Shown here piece after piece: positions 10,501-22,300 of a stretch of 64,000 bases of DNA (the stretch's first letter is position 1; each line of letters starts with the position of its first letter). The position numbers were made by a program, and so were the translations under genes. The stretch is from positions 14,149,001 to 14,213,000 of the forward strand of contig NC_046681.1 in NCBI RefSeq assembly GCF_009870125.1, read 5' to 3'. Below the pieces are notes generated by a model, which had not been told where the DNA came from, made no database searches, and saw nothing but the letters and a program-made list of their open reading frames with translations. The stretch is from Drosophila pseudoobscura. Lineage: Eukaryota; Arthropoda; Insecta; Diptera; Drosophilidae.

Positions 10501-13079
10501 ACCTACTAAGAACAGATTTAATTTGTTTTTTCCGTTCTTTCAGGTTCTTTTCTGTGCCGTGTTGGGCCTGTCGCTGGTCATGATGATGCTGAAGGGTTTC
10601 GGTGGACCCTGGTACAGATATATGTTCCGTTTTGTCCTGCTTTTCTCGTACATCATTCCGATCAGCCTGCGGGTGAATCTGGACATGGGAAAGGCCTTCT
10701 ACTCGTGGCAAATGCAGAACGACTCCAACATCCAGGGAACTGTGGTGCGCTCCACAACCATACCGGAGGAGCTGGGCAGAATCTCCTATGTGCTGACGGA
10801 CAAGACGGGCACCCTCACCCAAAACGAGATGGTCTTTAAGAAGATCCACCTTGGGATTGTCTCACACGATGCGGACACCTTCCATCACATTGGCCACATT
10901 ATACAGAAGCTCTCGGGAAACATAATGCAACAGCAACAACAGCAGCACCAACAGGGCAGCGTCTCTAGCTCCAGCAGTGGGGAGTCCAACACCGCCACCA
11001 AACCGATTATGTTTGCCGGCAATCGCATGCGGCGACCCGAAGGCTGGCGTGAGTGGGAGGCGGTGCGCGCTTTGGCCCTGTGCCACAATGTGACCCCCGT
11101 TAGTGATGAGGAGGACAATCGGTCTGTGTCCACGGCATCTACGGTCACGGGCGGCAACAACTCTCCCACCAAATCTGTGATAAACATCGAGGCCCCAGGC
11201 AGCACAGACACAGAGCATCAGTACCAGGCAGCCTCGCCCGATGAGATCGCGCTGGTCAAATGGACGGAGCAGGTGGGATTGACGTTGATTGCCAGGGATC
11301 TGAATACCATGACACTGCAAGTGAAAACCCCCAGCGAGGACAGTAAGTAGAGACAGTCGTATAGCACTCGTATCCCAAGTAAATGCCTTTTTTTCCAGAC
11401 GATATCCTGCTACACTATCAGATCCTACAGCTGTTCCCCTTCACAAGCGAAAGCAAACGCATGGGCATCATCGTGAGGGAGAGCAAATCCGGTCAGATAA
11501 CGTTCTATTTAAAGGGCGCCGATGTGGTAATGTCCAGCATTGTGCAATACAATGACTGGCTCAGCGAAGAGTCGGGCAACATGGCCCGCGAAGGTCTACG
11601 CACATTGGTCGTGGCCAAGAAGGTGCTCACGGAGGAGCAGTACTCCGACTTTGAGATGCGGTACAATGCGGCCCGCTTGAGTATTACAGATCGCGTGGCC
11701 AAGGTGGCCGCCGTGACCGAATCGCTGGAGAGGGAACTGGAGCTGCTCTGCCTCACTGGGGTGGAGGATCGCTTGCAGGAGAATGTTCGACCAACCTTAG
11801 AGCTGCTGCGCAATGCGGGTGTTCGGGTGTGGATGTTGACGGGAGATAAGCTGGAGACAGCCTGCTGCATTGCAAAGTCTTCGCAGCTAATTGGCCGGAA
11901 CCAGGGTCTGCATGTACTGCGCTCCGTGAAGACGCGCACAGATGCCCATCAGGAGCTGAATAGCTTCAGGCGCAAGCAGGGTCATGCCCTCGTCATTGAA
12001 GGCGAGTCTCTTGAGGTTTGCCTGCAGTATTATCGACCAGAGTTCCTTGAACTGGCTACCGCCTCCCCGGCTGTCGTCTGCTGTCGATGCTCGCCCACCC
12101 AGAAGGCCCAAGTGGTGGCGCTCATCCAGAAGCACACGGGCAAACGCACTTGTGCCGTGGGCGATGGTGGAAATGATGTCAGCATGATCCAGCAGGCGGA
12201 CGCCGGCGTCGGCATCGAAGGACGCGAAGGCAGACAAGCCTCCCTGGCTGGCGATTTCAGCATTCCGCAATTCTCACACATTGCCAAGCTGCTACTGATC
12301 CACGGTAGGCGGAGCTACAAGCGCTCGGCGGCTCTTTCCCAGTTCGTCATCCATCGTGGCCTGATCATCACCACCCTGCAGGCAGTCTTCTCGGCAGTTT
12401 TCTACCTCAGTTCGGTGGCTCTGTATCAGGGCTTTCTCATGGTCGGATATTCGACATTGTATACCATGTTCCCGGTGTTCTCGCTGGTGCTGGATCAGGA
12501 CATCACCTCGGAGACGGCTGTCACGTACCCGGAGCTATATAAGGATCTATCAAAGGGTCGGAGTCTCAGCTATAAGACCTTCTTTATTTGGGTTTTGATT
12601 AGTATATACCAAGGCGGTGTCATCATGTACGGCGCCCTGATACTCTTCGTGGACGAGTTCATACACATTGTGGCCATCAGCTTCTCGGCTCTGATCATGA
12701 CTGAGCTGATCATGGTGGCCCTCACTGTGCGCACTTGGCACAGGTGAGTTCCTACGAAGAATACGAGCTATGAGCATTCTAAACTGTACCTTTTTTTTTG
12801 CAGACTAATGGTGCTGGCAGAGCTTTTCAGCTTGGCCCTTTATCTCATTTCACTGGCCGTCTTGCACGAGTATTTCGGTAAGTCTGCGACACTTGACTGG
12901 GCAGAGCCAGCTACATTACTAACCTCGTGTTTTTTTCGCCCGCAGACTGGGAGTTCATCTGGTCGTACGACTTCCTTTGGAAGGTGTCGCTCATCACGCT
13001 AGTGTCCTGCTTGCCTCTGTACATAATCAAGTTCTTGCGCAAGAAATGTTCCCCGCCTTCCTACTTGAAGCTCTCTTAG
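1582..13079 (+). CDS. CG31729: P4-ATPase, ATP9A/ATP9B (Neo1) class phospholipid flippase, long isoform
   Basis: Coding exons are 1582-2168, 9651-10488, 10544-11342, 11399-12743, 12804-12877 and 12946-13079. All have GT-AG junctions and matching phases, giving 1258 residues. P4-ATPases move aminophospholipids to the cytosolic leaflet; the ATP9/Neo1 class acts in Golgi and endosomes and, unlike most P4-ATPases, is thought to need no CDC50 subunit. Visible hallmarks are DQLDGETDW of the actuator domain, [12 protein letters not shown] in membrane helix 4, the phosphorylation motif DKTGT with Asp561, TGDKLETA, and the hinge [19 protein letters not shown]. Ten hydrophobic segments are arranged as expected. 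The N-terminal 195 residues are acidic, then Ser/Gly-rich, and are specific to this isoform. A Gln-rich insert (from about residue 604) sits between the P site and the nucleotide-binding domain. I believe the D. melanogaster orthologue is CG31729; the family call is firmer than the symbol. Confidence 0.93.
2169..8413 (+). other. Intron 1 of the P4-ATPase gene (upstream part), no gene seen
   Basis: The 7.5-kb first intron (2169-9650) starts at CAG|GTGAGTG. I see no convincing coding sequence; the open frames are short and AT-rich. It contains a three-copy GACCGTC tandem (about 2971-2995), a CCCTTTTAAAGGG palindrome near 5649, and scattered AT-rich sequence. Nothing points to a nested gene on either strand. 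Confidence 0.6.
8415..8504 (+). promoter_or_regulatory. Motif-6 x4 plus motif-1 core promoter for the short P4-ATPase isoform
   Basis: CGGTATATTT occurs at 8415-8424, 8426-8435 and 8457-8466, and TGGTATATTT at 8447-8456. A GGTCTGACC palindrome follows, then a perfect motif 1, CGGTCACACTG (8494-8504). Motif 1 with motif 6 is a known combination in TATA-less housekeeping promoters of flies, and motif 1 is bound by M1BP. Transcription would start near or just after 8504, giving a 5' UTR of about 230 bases before the ATG at 8737. The start site itself was not observed. Confidence 0.75.
8737..8855 (+). CDS. CG31729: Alternative first coding exon of the P4-ATPase (short isoform)
   Basis: An ATG at 8737 opens a 39-residue frame ending ...RSRWYLF at a CAG|GTGAAT donor (8855/8856). 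The exon ends in phase 2, exactly like the 1582-2168 exon, so it can also join the acceptor at 9651. This gives a protein of about 1102 residues with the phosphorylated Asp at position 405. The encoded peptide (starts [14 protein letters not shown], then [12 protein letters not shown]) is Thr/Ser-rich and looks like a cytosolic N-terminus carrying a possible LL sorting motif. A motif-6/motif-1 promoter lies 230 bases upstream. The length of this first exon is closer to that of typical ATP9 proteins than the long one. Confidence 0.75.
8856..9650 (+). other. Intron between alternative first exon and common exon 2
   Basis: It runs from the GTGAATC donor to the TCTTTACAG acceptor before 9651. It is non-coding. 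An in-frame ATG at 9589 opens directly into exon 2, but it lies before a good acceptor and encodes a hydrophobic run not expected at this place in the family. Confidence 0.6.
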
Positions 13080-13520
13080 ATCCGATGGCTTCTATTCCTC
13101 AATAGTTACCCCCGCCTAAAGATTTAATTTCTGTGTTTGTGTATGGTTTAATGATTATTAAAATCTATTACAATCTGTCGTCTCGTTTTGCCAGAGCCCA
13201 ACCCAATCCCCATATACGTGATATAAAGTTAAATTGACTCTCCTTCGACACCTTTGCACTCTTCTTGTTTGTTGTTTTTGTTTCATTTGTAAATTTTCAC
13301 AAAAATGCAAGAAGAAAAGTGAGGCATTCTACTATCGTATGATTATTAAACAAAACTAATTTTAGTTTATAGGCGTGTGAGGAGTAAAAGAAAAGTTTAT
13401 TATTATATTTTGTCATTTTTTTGTATACCTGTGTGTATTTGATTAATATTTAAGTCGCAGTAAACCAAATTATGTTACTAATTATTTAATGTTAAAGAAA
13501 AATAAAATACGAATTGTATC
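13080..13520 (+). other. 3' UTR of the P4-ATPase gene
   Basis: AT-rich sequence after the TAG stop. It contains an ATTAAA near 13158 and an AATAAA at about 13500, so the mRNA could end near 13180 or 13520. From there to 13960 I see only AT-rich spacer. Confidence 0.5.
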
Positions 13521-13963
13521 TATGACTAAACTTAAAAAAACACTGAAATCAATTATGAGAATGTACGAAACAAAATGTAAAACGACAAATAGATTTTTGT
13601 ATTAAGGTTTAGAAATCGCATTGGATTGTGAAATAATGACTTATAAATAAATATAAAATATATATCTCTATTTACATAAATGCAAATCACTTGTAGACTG
13701 AAATCTGAGGTTTGTTGGCAAATCTTGAGGTATAAGTGCAAAGTTGTCATTGGGTTGTCTCCAAACATATATGTATTCTGCCTATGATCAGCTGGACTTC
13801 CCAAGTCATATTTGAACCATAAACTTTGATATCTTCTATGCCCATAGTCGGATATTGGATTTTTCTAGAACACACATTCAAATATTTCAAATAAAATCAT
13901 ACGCGAAGATCCTTTTTGTCATTGACAAAAGTACTATAGGTCAAACAGAATAAGGGGTCATCG

Positions 13964-14303
13964 CAGGTAAGAACAATATTTGAATAATACTCATTTTATC
14001 TAATCTGATTTGGACAGGTAGAAGGACTACACACAGCAAATGCCGTCAAGTACACCAATAAAAAAACACCGGCTTGTGTGCAAAACGGTTGTAGATAGCT
14101 TTCTTGTTCCGGTGGCAATATTTGGTCGATCGGTAGGTGCTAATCCTTAAAAAAAATAATTAGGCAAGGCCGAGACGACAATTAGCAAGACCAGGCCATA
14201 AAAGAGATTCCCTGGTCCACACAAAACGATTACCTAATAGTATGGTATGGTATTACCCAATAAATGGTATCACATCCTTTTTTACCTGATCCGTGTATAA
14301 AAG
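13964..14303 (+). promoter_or_regulatory. Zelda (TAGteam) site cluster and TATA box of an early zygotic promoter
   Basis: CAGGTAA (13964-13970), CAGGTAG (14015-14021), TTACCTA (14230-14236, reverse TAGGTAA) and TTACCTG (14282-14288, reverse CAGGTAA) are strong or variant TAGteam heptamers, the sites used by the pioneer factor Zelda at zygotic genome activation. TATAAAAG at 14296-14303 sits directly after the last site. Transcription would start near 14325, about 45 bases before the ATG at 14372. Four such sites in 325 bases upstream of a TATA-driven, intronless gene is the usual design of the earliest zygotic fly genes. Confidence 0.75.
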
Positions 14304-14371
14304 CAGGTTAGAGCAGAGAGTCAACCATTCACTCAGCAAACATCTGGAGAACAGCATCGTCATCAACCGAA

Positions 14372-14857
14372 ATGGATAACTCTACGACGACCTTAAGCTA
14401 CACCCACAAGCAGCTTACAGCCAGCAAACTCACTCTGGAGATAGACCAACGCCCAGAATCGAAAAAGGATAGTCTGATATACCAGGAGAAGGAATCCGCC
14501 AAGCGCCGCCAAACCAAGGAATTCTTCCGCCCCTGGCTGGACAACAAAAAAGAGGCATCCCCACCCACAGCCTGTCCACCAAAGTCCACTGCTCCCGCCT
14601 TGGGTCCCACCTGCAGGCCGACACTCGCTGAGACGCCCCGCCAGCTCAGCCCCCGGGAGCACCAGCGTCGAGATCGCAGTCTCCTCAGTCGCCGGGCCGA
14701 GCAGGCACAGGCGCAGTACCTCCAACTTATGGCCGTGCTGGAGCAGCAGGCTCACACGAATCTCTACTACCGTCAGCTGCTGCCTCGGCAACATCAGCAG
14801 TTTCTCAAGCAGATGGCCCTCGACCAGCAAATGCTCGCAAATGGAGCACAGCAATAA
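14372..14857 (+). CDS. Small intronless early zygotic protein, 161 residues, with FRPW motif
   Basis: Single-exon frame starting MDNSTTTLSY, with no signal peptide and no membrane segment. I do not recognise the family. Visible parts are a basic and polar N-terminal third, a FFRPWL motif at residues 51-56, a Pro-rich linker (about 62-95), and an Arg-rich then Gln/Leu-rich C-terminal helix (about 96-155) that could form a coiled coil or a DNA-binding basic helix. FRPW resembles the WRPW/FRPW peptides that bind the co-repressor Groucho, so a small nuclear regulator is a reasonable inference. The start is supported by the TATA box 70 bases upstream and a short 5' leader. Good Drosophila codon usage through the C-terminal half argues that it is real. 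Confidence 0.8.
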   Translation: MDNSTTTLSYTHKQLTASKLTLEIDQRPESKKDSLIYQEKESAKRRQTKEFFRPWLDNKKEASPPTACPPKSTAPALGPTCRPTLAETPRQLSPREHQRRDRSLLSRRAEQAQAQYLQLMAVLEQQAHTNLYYRQLLPRQHQQFLKQMALDQQMLANGAQQ

Positions 14858-15584
14858 TATGGGCGGCGAGGCGAAGAGGAGATATCTATATTGATTATGG
14901 ACCATAATGTGATTTAGACCCTAATTCGATAAGCCCTAATTTTTTTTATTGAAAAAAAAATCTTTACTCGGTGTTAGTTTTTCTACTTTAATACTTTGCT
15001 CAATGAAAGGGTTCGAATGGAGTTCACTCGAGGCATTGCAGCCAGCAGTACTATAAAGTTTGAGGGAAAATTAAGCCTCTTGTGCCTCGATTCCTAACAT
15101 AAGGATTGATTTTTATCAGCGACCGTAAATGTAATAAGTTTAAATATAACAAATAACAATTAGTTCCCAATTTTTATTAAAAAATAAAAAAAAACCATTA
15201 TGTTGAATGCAAAATCGTAAAATATACGATTTTTCTATTCCTGCACTCTGTCTATCCTTTTTCCACCACCACCAACATTATAACGGTTTCCATACTGAAC
15301 TGTCTCCCAGTATTTCTTTCTCCCTTAATTTCTTTTCTTACCAAAGAATTCTGCGACTCTTATATGTTAGTCCCAGGCCAGTCCCAAGCCAGGCCATATG
15401 CAGGGCGGAGGGCCAGTAGCTATTTGCAGTGTCAGAAAAGGATTTATTAGCTTCCGTTTCTTCGTGCACGCCAATTTTCATCGTCCCAGTGCGATATTCA
15501 GTAGTTTCGGGTGGCAGATGGATCCAGAAACTATGCTGATGGAATTTTCTGATTGTTGTGATTAACAACTCAACTAGTTTTTGT
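14858..15584 (+). other. 3' flank of the 161-residue gene
   Basis: AT-rich. AATAAA at 15183-15188 is the likely polyadenylation signal for the plus-strand transcript. The rest to 15584 separates it from the convergent minus-strand transcription unit; no gene seen. Confidence 0.5.
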
Positions 15585-18500
15585 TTACCTTTTACATTCT
15601 TTATTTACCACCATTTGTTTGCCATTTTTGTTGGTTTAATACTAATTCACAATTCTTTGTTTTCAAATACATAATAATAGTTAATAATAATATATATGAT
15701 GCCTGTACGTACACGGGCATATACATACACATACACGTTGTACGTTTTCTAATGAATTTCGAGTTATACTTTTCTGTTTCTTCTTGTTGGTAATACATAT
15801 TGTACCTTTAAAATGCCTTTCCCTTCCATCATTAGCGTTAACATTTTCATGCGTTTTCTAACGATTTTATTAGTTTTCCTTTCGAATTTTGTTTTTGTTT
15901 TTTTTTAGCTTGTTGTTGTTCATTGAAATCTTGTTTCGTTTATAATTTGAATGTGTTTTCGTATTTAATTGGTTAACAAAATTTCGACACATTTAATTGG
16001 AAATGTTGAACCATTTGTTTTTTACGATTTTGCTTAAATGCGCAGAAATACTCGTACTTTTGAAGTAAACAATTTGCTTGCTTGTTGTAGTTGTTGTGGT
16101 TTTTCTTTTGCATTTGGTTGTTAATTTAGTTTTAGTTACTTACTCGTAGATTTCACTATTACTCGTACGTTGAAATTTAATTTATTCTCCTTCGCAATCC
16201 ACGACCGCATGCAGCTTATTAAAATTTTCATTTTTGTGTGCTCTTGTTAATAACAGTTGAGTGAATGATTTGTTTTGTATACTCGCATCAATGCCTGACA
16301 TCTCCTCACATCTACTAATGCTCGTCCCCTGTTGAGCAGCCGTCCATGGATGAGCCAATGGATGACTCCGATTGAGCAATTAAATCAACTTTTATTGGAG
16401 CGTGTAAATGTTTCGTCCAACCATTTGGGTTTCTTAAAGCTTTTCCATTCTCTCGTTTGTTTCCCCAACAACTTCAGAACAAACTCTCGCCTCGGGTACA
16501 GAGAGCTACATGTCTATACTATGTATTGTATATGCAGGGATGTGTGTACTGTATGTACTGTATGTATGTATGTATACAGGGGGTATATATTTTAGATATA
16601 TGCTGTCCATGTTCACGTTCACTCACTTCTAGTTTACTAAAAATCTACAAAATATAATATTTGAATTTGTCTCTCTTTGCTAAATATATTCTGCATATAG
16701 TACATATACTCGTATTCGTATTGTAATGATTGTTTAACATTTACACATACATATTTCTTTATGCAAGTTTAAACATTTCGGTTTGTTTGGTGTTTGGTGA
16801 TTCTTGATGAGGTCAACTTTGAATTTGTTTACTTTGAAACGTTTGCTTTCCGTTTAATTTAATTTAATTCATTTGATTTAATTTAATTTATCTTTTGCTT
16901 GCTTTTTCTTTAATTTTCATTTAAGAATGATCTTGTTTAATTATTGATATGTGCTTACTGTTTTACGTTGTGGTTAATATGAACTCTGGCTTTAGTTTTT
17001 GTTTATATTTTTACACATTCCAAAAAGGTTTATTCGCTTCTTTTATATATATTTTTTAATTATTTTTTTTTGTTAGATTTTCTTCTTTTTTTAATAATAT
17101 TCAGTCTATATAAACATACATTTATACATTTATGCTAAATGTTGGAAAACAAATTGGGAGAAACGAGGCGAGGGAAACTGACACGAAAACGAAGCACATT
17201 TTCAGTTCTGCTAAAAACCTAAACCAAAACTGGTTAAATTTATCTAAAAAGAAACTGGGAAAAAAATAACATCAAAATGCTGACATCAAACATCAAACAA
17301 AGCATCCTGGAGATCTGCTAAGGATCCGATCTGTCTGCAGTTCTGCTTCTGTGTGAGAGGTCTCTAGAATATGAGCTATGAGCGTTCTGTTTATGTAAAT
17401 CTATCAAAAATTAATTGCATTACTTTACTAGGCTTTACATTCTTGTATTTGTATTTGTATTTGTATTTGCATTTGTATTCGTGTGTGTTTTTATTTGTTT
17501 TTTTTATTTATTTATTTATTTTAAGTATGTGTGTATGTACGAGTATGTATAGCTAGGGGATGCTACTCGTATTTGGTTGCACTTTGACTTCTGTATATTT
17601 AGTTAAATATGCTTTGTATTTGCATTTGTATTTGGTTTTGCTTTTGCTTGTTAACACATTCCTCTTGACGAGTTTTATTCATTGCATTTGATTTTGGTTT
17701 TGGTTTTTGGTTTTTGGTTTTTGGTTTTGGTTTTCGTTTCATTGTTGCATTTCGGTTTAAGTTGACTACACTTTTATACGAGATTTGATTTCATTGTTCA
17801 ACAGCTTCCCTCCCGTCATTGGGGGTCGCCTATGCATTTGAATATAGATAGAATTCGCTCAACATATATGAAAACAACTATTTACATACACATAAATATA
17901 CGTACATATACGTACGAGTATGGGTACTTCCATATTTCCATTTCCATTTCCATTTGACTGTAACTCTAATCACTTGCTAAGTGTTTGCATTTTTGGGTTC
18001 TTAGGGTACTTAGTATAATGCTGTAATGGTGCTGTCCGTATGGTTCACAGAAACAGAAACCAACAAAACAGAAAAACTGAAATCATTCTGAGCCCCTCGT
18101 TAGGTACAGTAATTTCGTTAATTTGTTTGTTTCTTTGTTTGTTCTGAGCAAAAAGTATAGGTCCTAGTTATTTACTTTCAACATTTTATGCTAAAATATA
18201 GATATACATATATTCTTTTTTTTTATTATTTTTCGGTCGTGCTTTATATCGTAGAGTTATTTTTGCAGCGTAGTGCTTGCGCGGAAAACATCCATTGAAA
18301 TAATGTATTTTATTTGATTAATTTACTAAACACTAAGCAACTCAATGCCAAGCATATCTTAAAGTTAAACTTTACTCCTCCCATCCTCTATATTTGCGCC
18401 ACTAAAACTGCCAATTAAATTTGTCAAGTCCAAGTCCATGCACAGTGTTCCCCAAGAGCAGACAAAAACTATTATAATTTTTGTATTGAAATATTTTAGC

Positions 18501-19374
18501 AATAATTTGTTGTCCGACTCTGGCTGATCTTGGGGCCACTGATCATGTGCATGTGTACTTGCTTTACACCTGCACCGATATATAAAATTTAGGCGGATAA
18601 ATGGGAAATTAACTATGTAAAAATTACTTAAGCAACATAATTTTAGGCAGTATGTGTTTGACATTTCGGTTGTTTGTTGTTCTTCATAAGGAGTATGGGC
18701 CGAACGTATTGTAACTATTTGTGGAACGACAATCTTGAACACAATTGATGCATTTTAAGGTATAAATATAACTGAGCTTTAACTTAAGGTGCTACTAGTA
18801 TGAGTTGTAACATATCCATGTTCAACTTAGTCCATTCAAAGTGTTTAAAATTGTTGGAAATTGCATCCAGCATACAGCATATAGCATCCAGCATCCAGGA
18901 GCAACTACAATACGGATATCCCCCCAGCTATCGCAAGGGGATATCGTAAGGGGATGTTGCTAAAGGAATATCCCTAATATTCTAAATTTATTCAATATTA
19001 TGGTCGACAAGCACTCCTACTCCTCCTTCAAGTCGCTAGCAGACAGAACGAGTCTACACATTTAAAAAAAAACTGGCAAAGCTTTTACAAAATTACGAAA
19101 CTACGTTTACAAACTACAATGCCGTACAATACCAAGTGCAATACTGATTCGATCCGATCTGATCTGGCAGATACCTAGTTGGGAATTTGATTTGAGCAAC
19201 TTCAAAGCAACTCTAAAGCTAACCACTGTGCCCGAATCCGCCCCCGCCCCCGCCATCAGCAAGGTGGCGCTGCTCCTCGCTGATGGCGTTGCGCGTCGCC
19301 TCGCACTGGGCACAGTGCTTCTCCAAAAACTTCATGGACAAGTGGAACGTATACCGGTGCCGGGTGCAACGCCT
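15585..19374 (-). other. Long A-rich 3' UTR of the rolling-stone family gene (inferred)
   Basis: For about 3.8 kb the plus strand is strongly T-rich with TTTG and TTTA runs, so the minus strand is rich in AAAC, AAAT and AATAAA words. This bias is typical of fly 3' UTRs read in the sense direction. It begins right after the minus-strand stop codon at 19375 and fades near 15585, where a minus-strand AATAAA (15605-15600) lies. Within it are TTTGTA repeats (17443-17480), GGTTTTT repeats (17690-17736), TTTAA repeats (about 16855-16892) and a 9-bp hairpin at 18915-18945. No open frame of interest is present. Confidence 0.45.
17443..17736. repeat. TTTGTA and GGTTTTT short tandem runs
   Basis: TTTGTA-like hexamers at 17443-17480 and GGTTTTT heptamers at 17690-17736 within the T-rich stretch. 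On the transcribed minus strand they read as TACAAA and AAAAACC repeats. Confidence 0.7.
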
Positions 19375-22300
19375 TTACATCTTATACTCGACGATCTTGT
19401 TGGGGTTAAGGAACTGCTCCCGCTGCGACGCATCTAAGTGGGCTACGGTGCGCGTCAATGCCGAGCCCGACCCCGAGCCCGAACCAGAGCCAGAAGCAGA
19501 CTTGTGTTTCCCGGAACCATCGGCCACGGCAACACCTACACCGCCTCCGCCCCCACCACTGGTTCGTCCGGAATCTGTGCCAATCGGTTGATACACTCCC
19601 TCCGCACTGATCACCCCCACATTGACGCCAGCAACCACGGGCTGCTGCAGGTAGCCAGAGTACTGAGGCGGAGCCTGGTAGTTGGCTGGCGGCTGCTGCT
19701 GCTGATGCTGCTGTTGATTGCCGGCCCGCGGCTGCTCCGTATGCGGAATGGGGTATTGCTGCTGGTGGGCATAATCCTGGCTACTGCCACCGGCGCCAAC
19801 ACACACAGAAGTAGCGGCCGCCACCGAACCACTGAACCCGCCTCCAGTACCGCCCACAGTGCCACCACCGCCTCCTCCGCCCATGCGAGAGCCCGAGTCA
19901 TCGTTGAGACCCTCGCCCATCTCCCCGTCCCGATTGTGGCGGCCCCGAATGCAGAGCTTGGTGAACAGCCAGACCCGTCCCCGGTACAGTAGGTAGCAGC
20001 AGAAGTGGACAAAGAAAGTGAAGATTATGGCACAGGCCGTAACAATAATGGCCTTGCCCGGCTTGGTCCAGTCCATCATAGGATAGATGGCAGTTTGATT
20101 TTTCCTAAGAATCATAATAAGAAGCCATTAATCAGCCGGACTGCCGAGGAAAGTGCTGACCACTCACCTGTCTGTGCCGCCGGCCAAGAAATAGATGCCA
20201 GTGAATATGGCATACGCCAGTCCAATGCCCGTGGTAAAATAGGCGTGGCTCATCTTAATCGGATGCCCAACAATGGCCAAATCAATGAGCATTATAATCG
20301 AGTTTAGCACATGCACCATAATGTTCAAAGTATCAATTTTGTGGATTTCTGAAAGGGGATTGCAAGTATTAAAAAACTAGAATTCGACTTTGATGTTTAG
20401 CTTAGGTTATTCTTAATTTAAAGTATCACTAAGTACTACTCTCAAATGAAATGATTTGCACCCAAGCAATTACTCCTTAATCGTTTCCATTAATACATAC
20501 GATTACTGTATATTTTGGCATTCATAATAGTACGAATGTAACATTTTAGTAATTTAGTCTTAGAAGAACATTCCGATTATAAAAATGCTCTTCCGGCTGG
20601 GTTGCCCGCGGCTCATATTCCGCTCCTCCCAACACGGGCAATGAGTCCTACGGTCTCTGAGCGAAACAGTCTGTCGTAGGCAATCTCGATATCGTCGACA
20701 GCATCCAGGAAGGCATAACAGGCCAGAAAGTCGATGAGCAGAAGGATCGAGCAGAGCGGTATGTCCAGATAGGGTGACTCATTGCCCCAGTATCCGTTGA
20801 TCACCTGCGACTGGAAAAGCAGCAGTGGGCAGATGGCTGTCCAGAGAACGAAGCGAGCTATCCACACAGCCACTTTATCGTGGTTCTCGTCGGTGTGATC
20901 CGATATGATTTTGCACAAGAAAAAGGCTATAACCGCCAAAATGAACGAAGTGAGGGCAATGTAGAGCAGCGGGTGACACTTCGGTGGCAGCCAGTAACCG
21001 AGCAGTAGGAGGAGGCCCATCATCACAATTACTTCCAGGGCCAAGAGAATCACATGGCCGGCCGTCTGCATGCACAGCATAGAGGCAGTGCCCAAACCGA
21101 AGACAACAGCCATGCTGCAGCTCATTATCCAGTTGATCGGAAACTTGCGCCGCAGAAACATCATGTTCATATAGAAAAACATGGAGAGTAGGCCGAGGCT
21201 GAAGAAGGAGAAGGCAGCCGGGCAACAGCTCTTGTCGGGCTCGTTGTTGATGAAGCCAAATGATATGATTAGCAGGATGCTGATGAAAATAAACACTAGG
21301 GCCGTTCCATAGATCCACAGATACAGCCGCAGTTTGGAGTGGCCCCTTAAGCCCCTGTGTGGATCACTCATCGATGTGAACCGTTTTTGTGTTTTTGCTT
21401 CTATCGTCTGGCTCTGTCATCTGTCGGTGTGTTACTTTGGGGCACTGAATCTGACAGGCAGTATGTCACTTAATAAAAAATCTGTACACAGCCCGACTTC
21501 GCATCGGATATCCACAGGGACGCAAACGGATGTAACGTCGAGGCCGGACGAGTACGACGATGTATCTCTTTATGACGCGGTTGATCCCAGTCCGAACGAT
21601 TTCTTTCCATATGATGACGATCCATACAACAATGAGCCGTATCGGGACGGACCATATGAAGAGAGTCCGCAACAGGAACAAAAACAAAATGAAGGAGCGT
21701 CCCAGCCACGGGTTAGTGCCTATGGAGACACTGAGCACGACATTCAAACGGAGACCATATACCTCGACGTGGATGAGGAAAAGAAAACTATACTGACAGG
21801 TGCCCGAGGACCCTCCCTCTTGGCCTTTCGCTGTTACGTGTACGTCCTCATCTTCGCCCAAGTGTCCCTGGCTTCGCTGCAATGGATGATCGTCACGTAC
21901 GCCTGGAAGCCAAAGCTGCACCACATCGAACGGAATATGAATGTGCTGCTCCTGTTCTTGGCGTGGCTCAACTTGACCCTGGGCTTCTTCGGCTTTCGGC
22001 GGCTGCAGTTCACATTCCCCCTAAATTGGATCATCTTCGGATGCATCTTCGAGAGCCTAACCCTGGCGGTCATGTGCTTCAGCCTATGCGAACTGGCACT
22101 CACCTGGCACTTCGTTCTCGCCGGCATTAGTGTGCTACTCATCTACACCTTGCTGGGTCTGTGGGTGCCGAAAATGCTGACCGCGGACCTTTGGATTCTG
22201 ATATTTGTGAGCATCACTGTGTTGATAGTATCCATTATTACCCTCCTCTCGGGGCTTGCTATGCACGTTTATGTGCCCTTAACCTTATGCTTGGTGATCT

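Noticed and set aside
21334..21462. Upstream in-frame ATG extending the 350-residue nested gene
   Set aside because: It would overlap the coding start of the divergent neighbour, and the added residues do not resemble the family's N-terminus.
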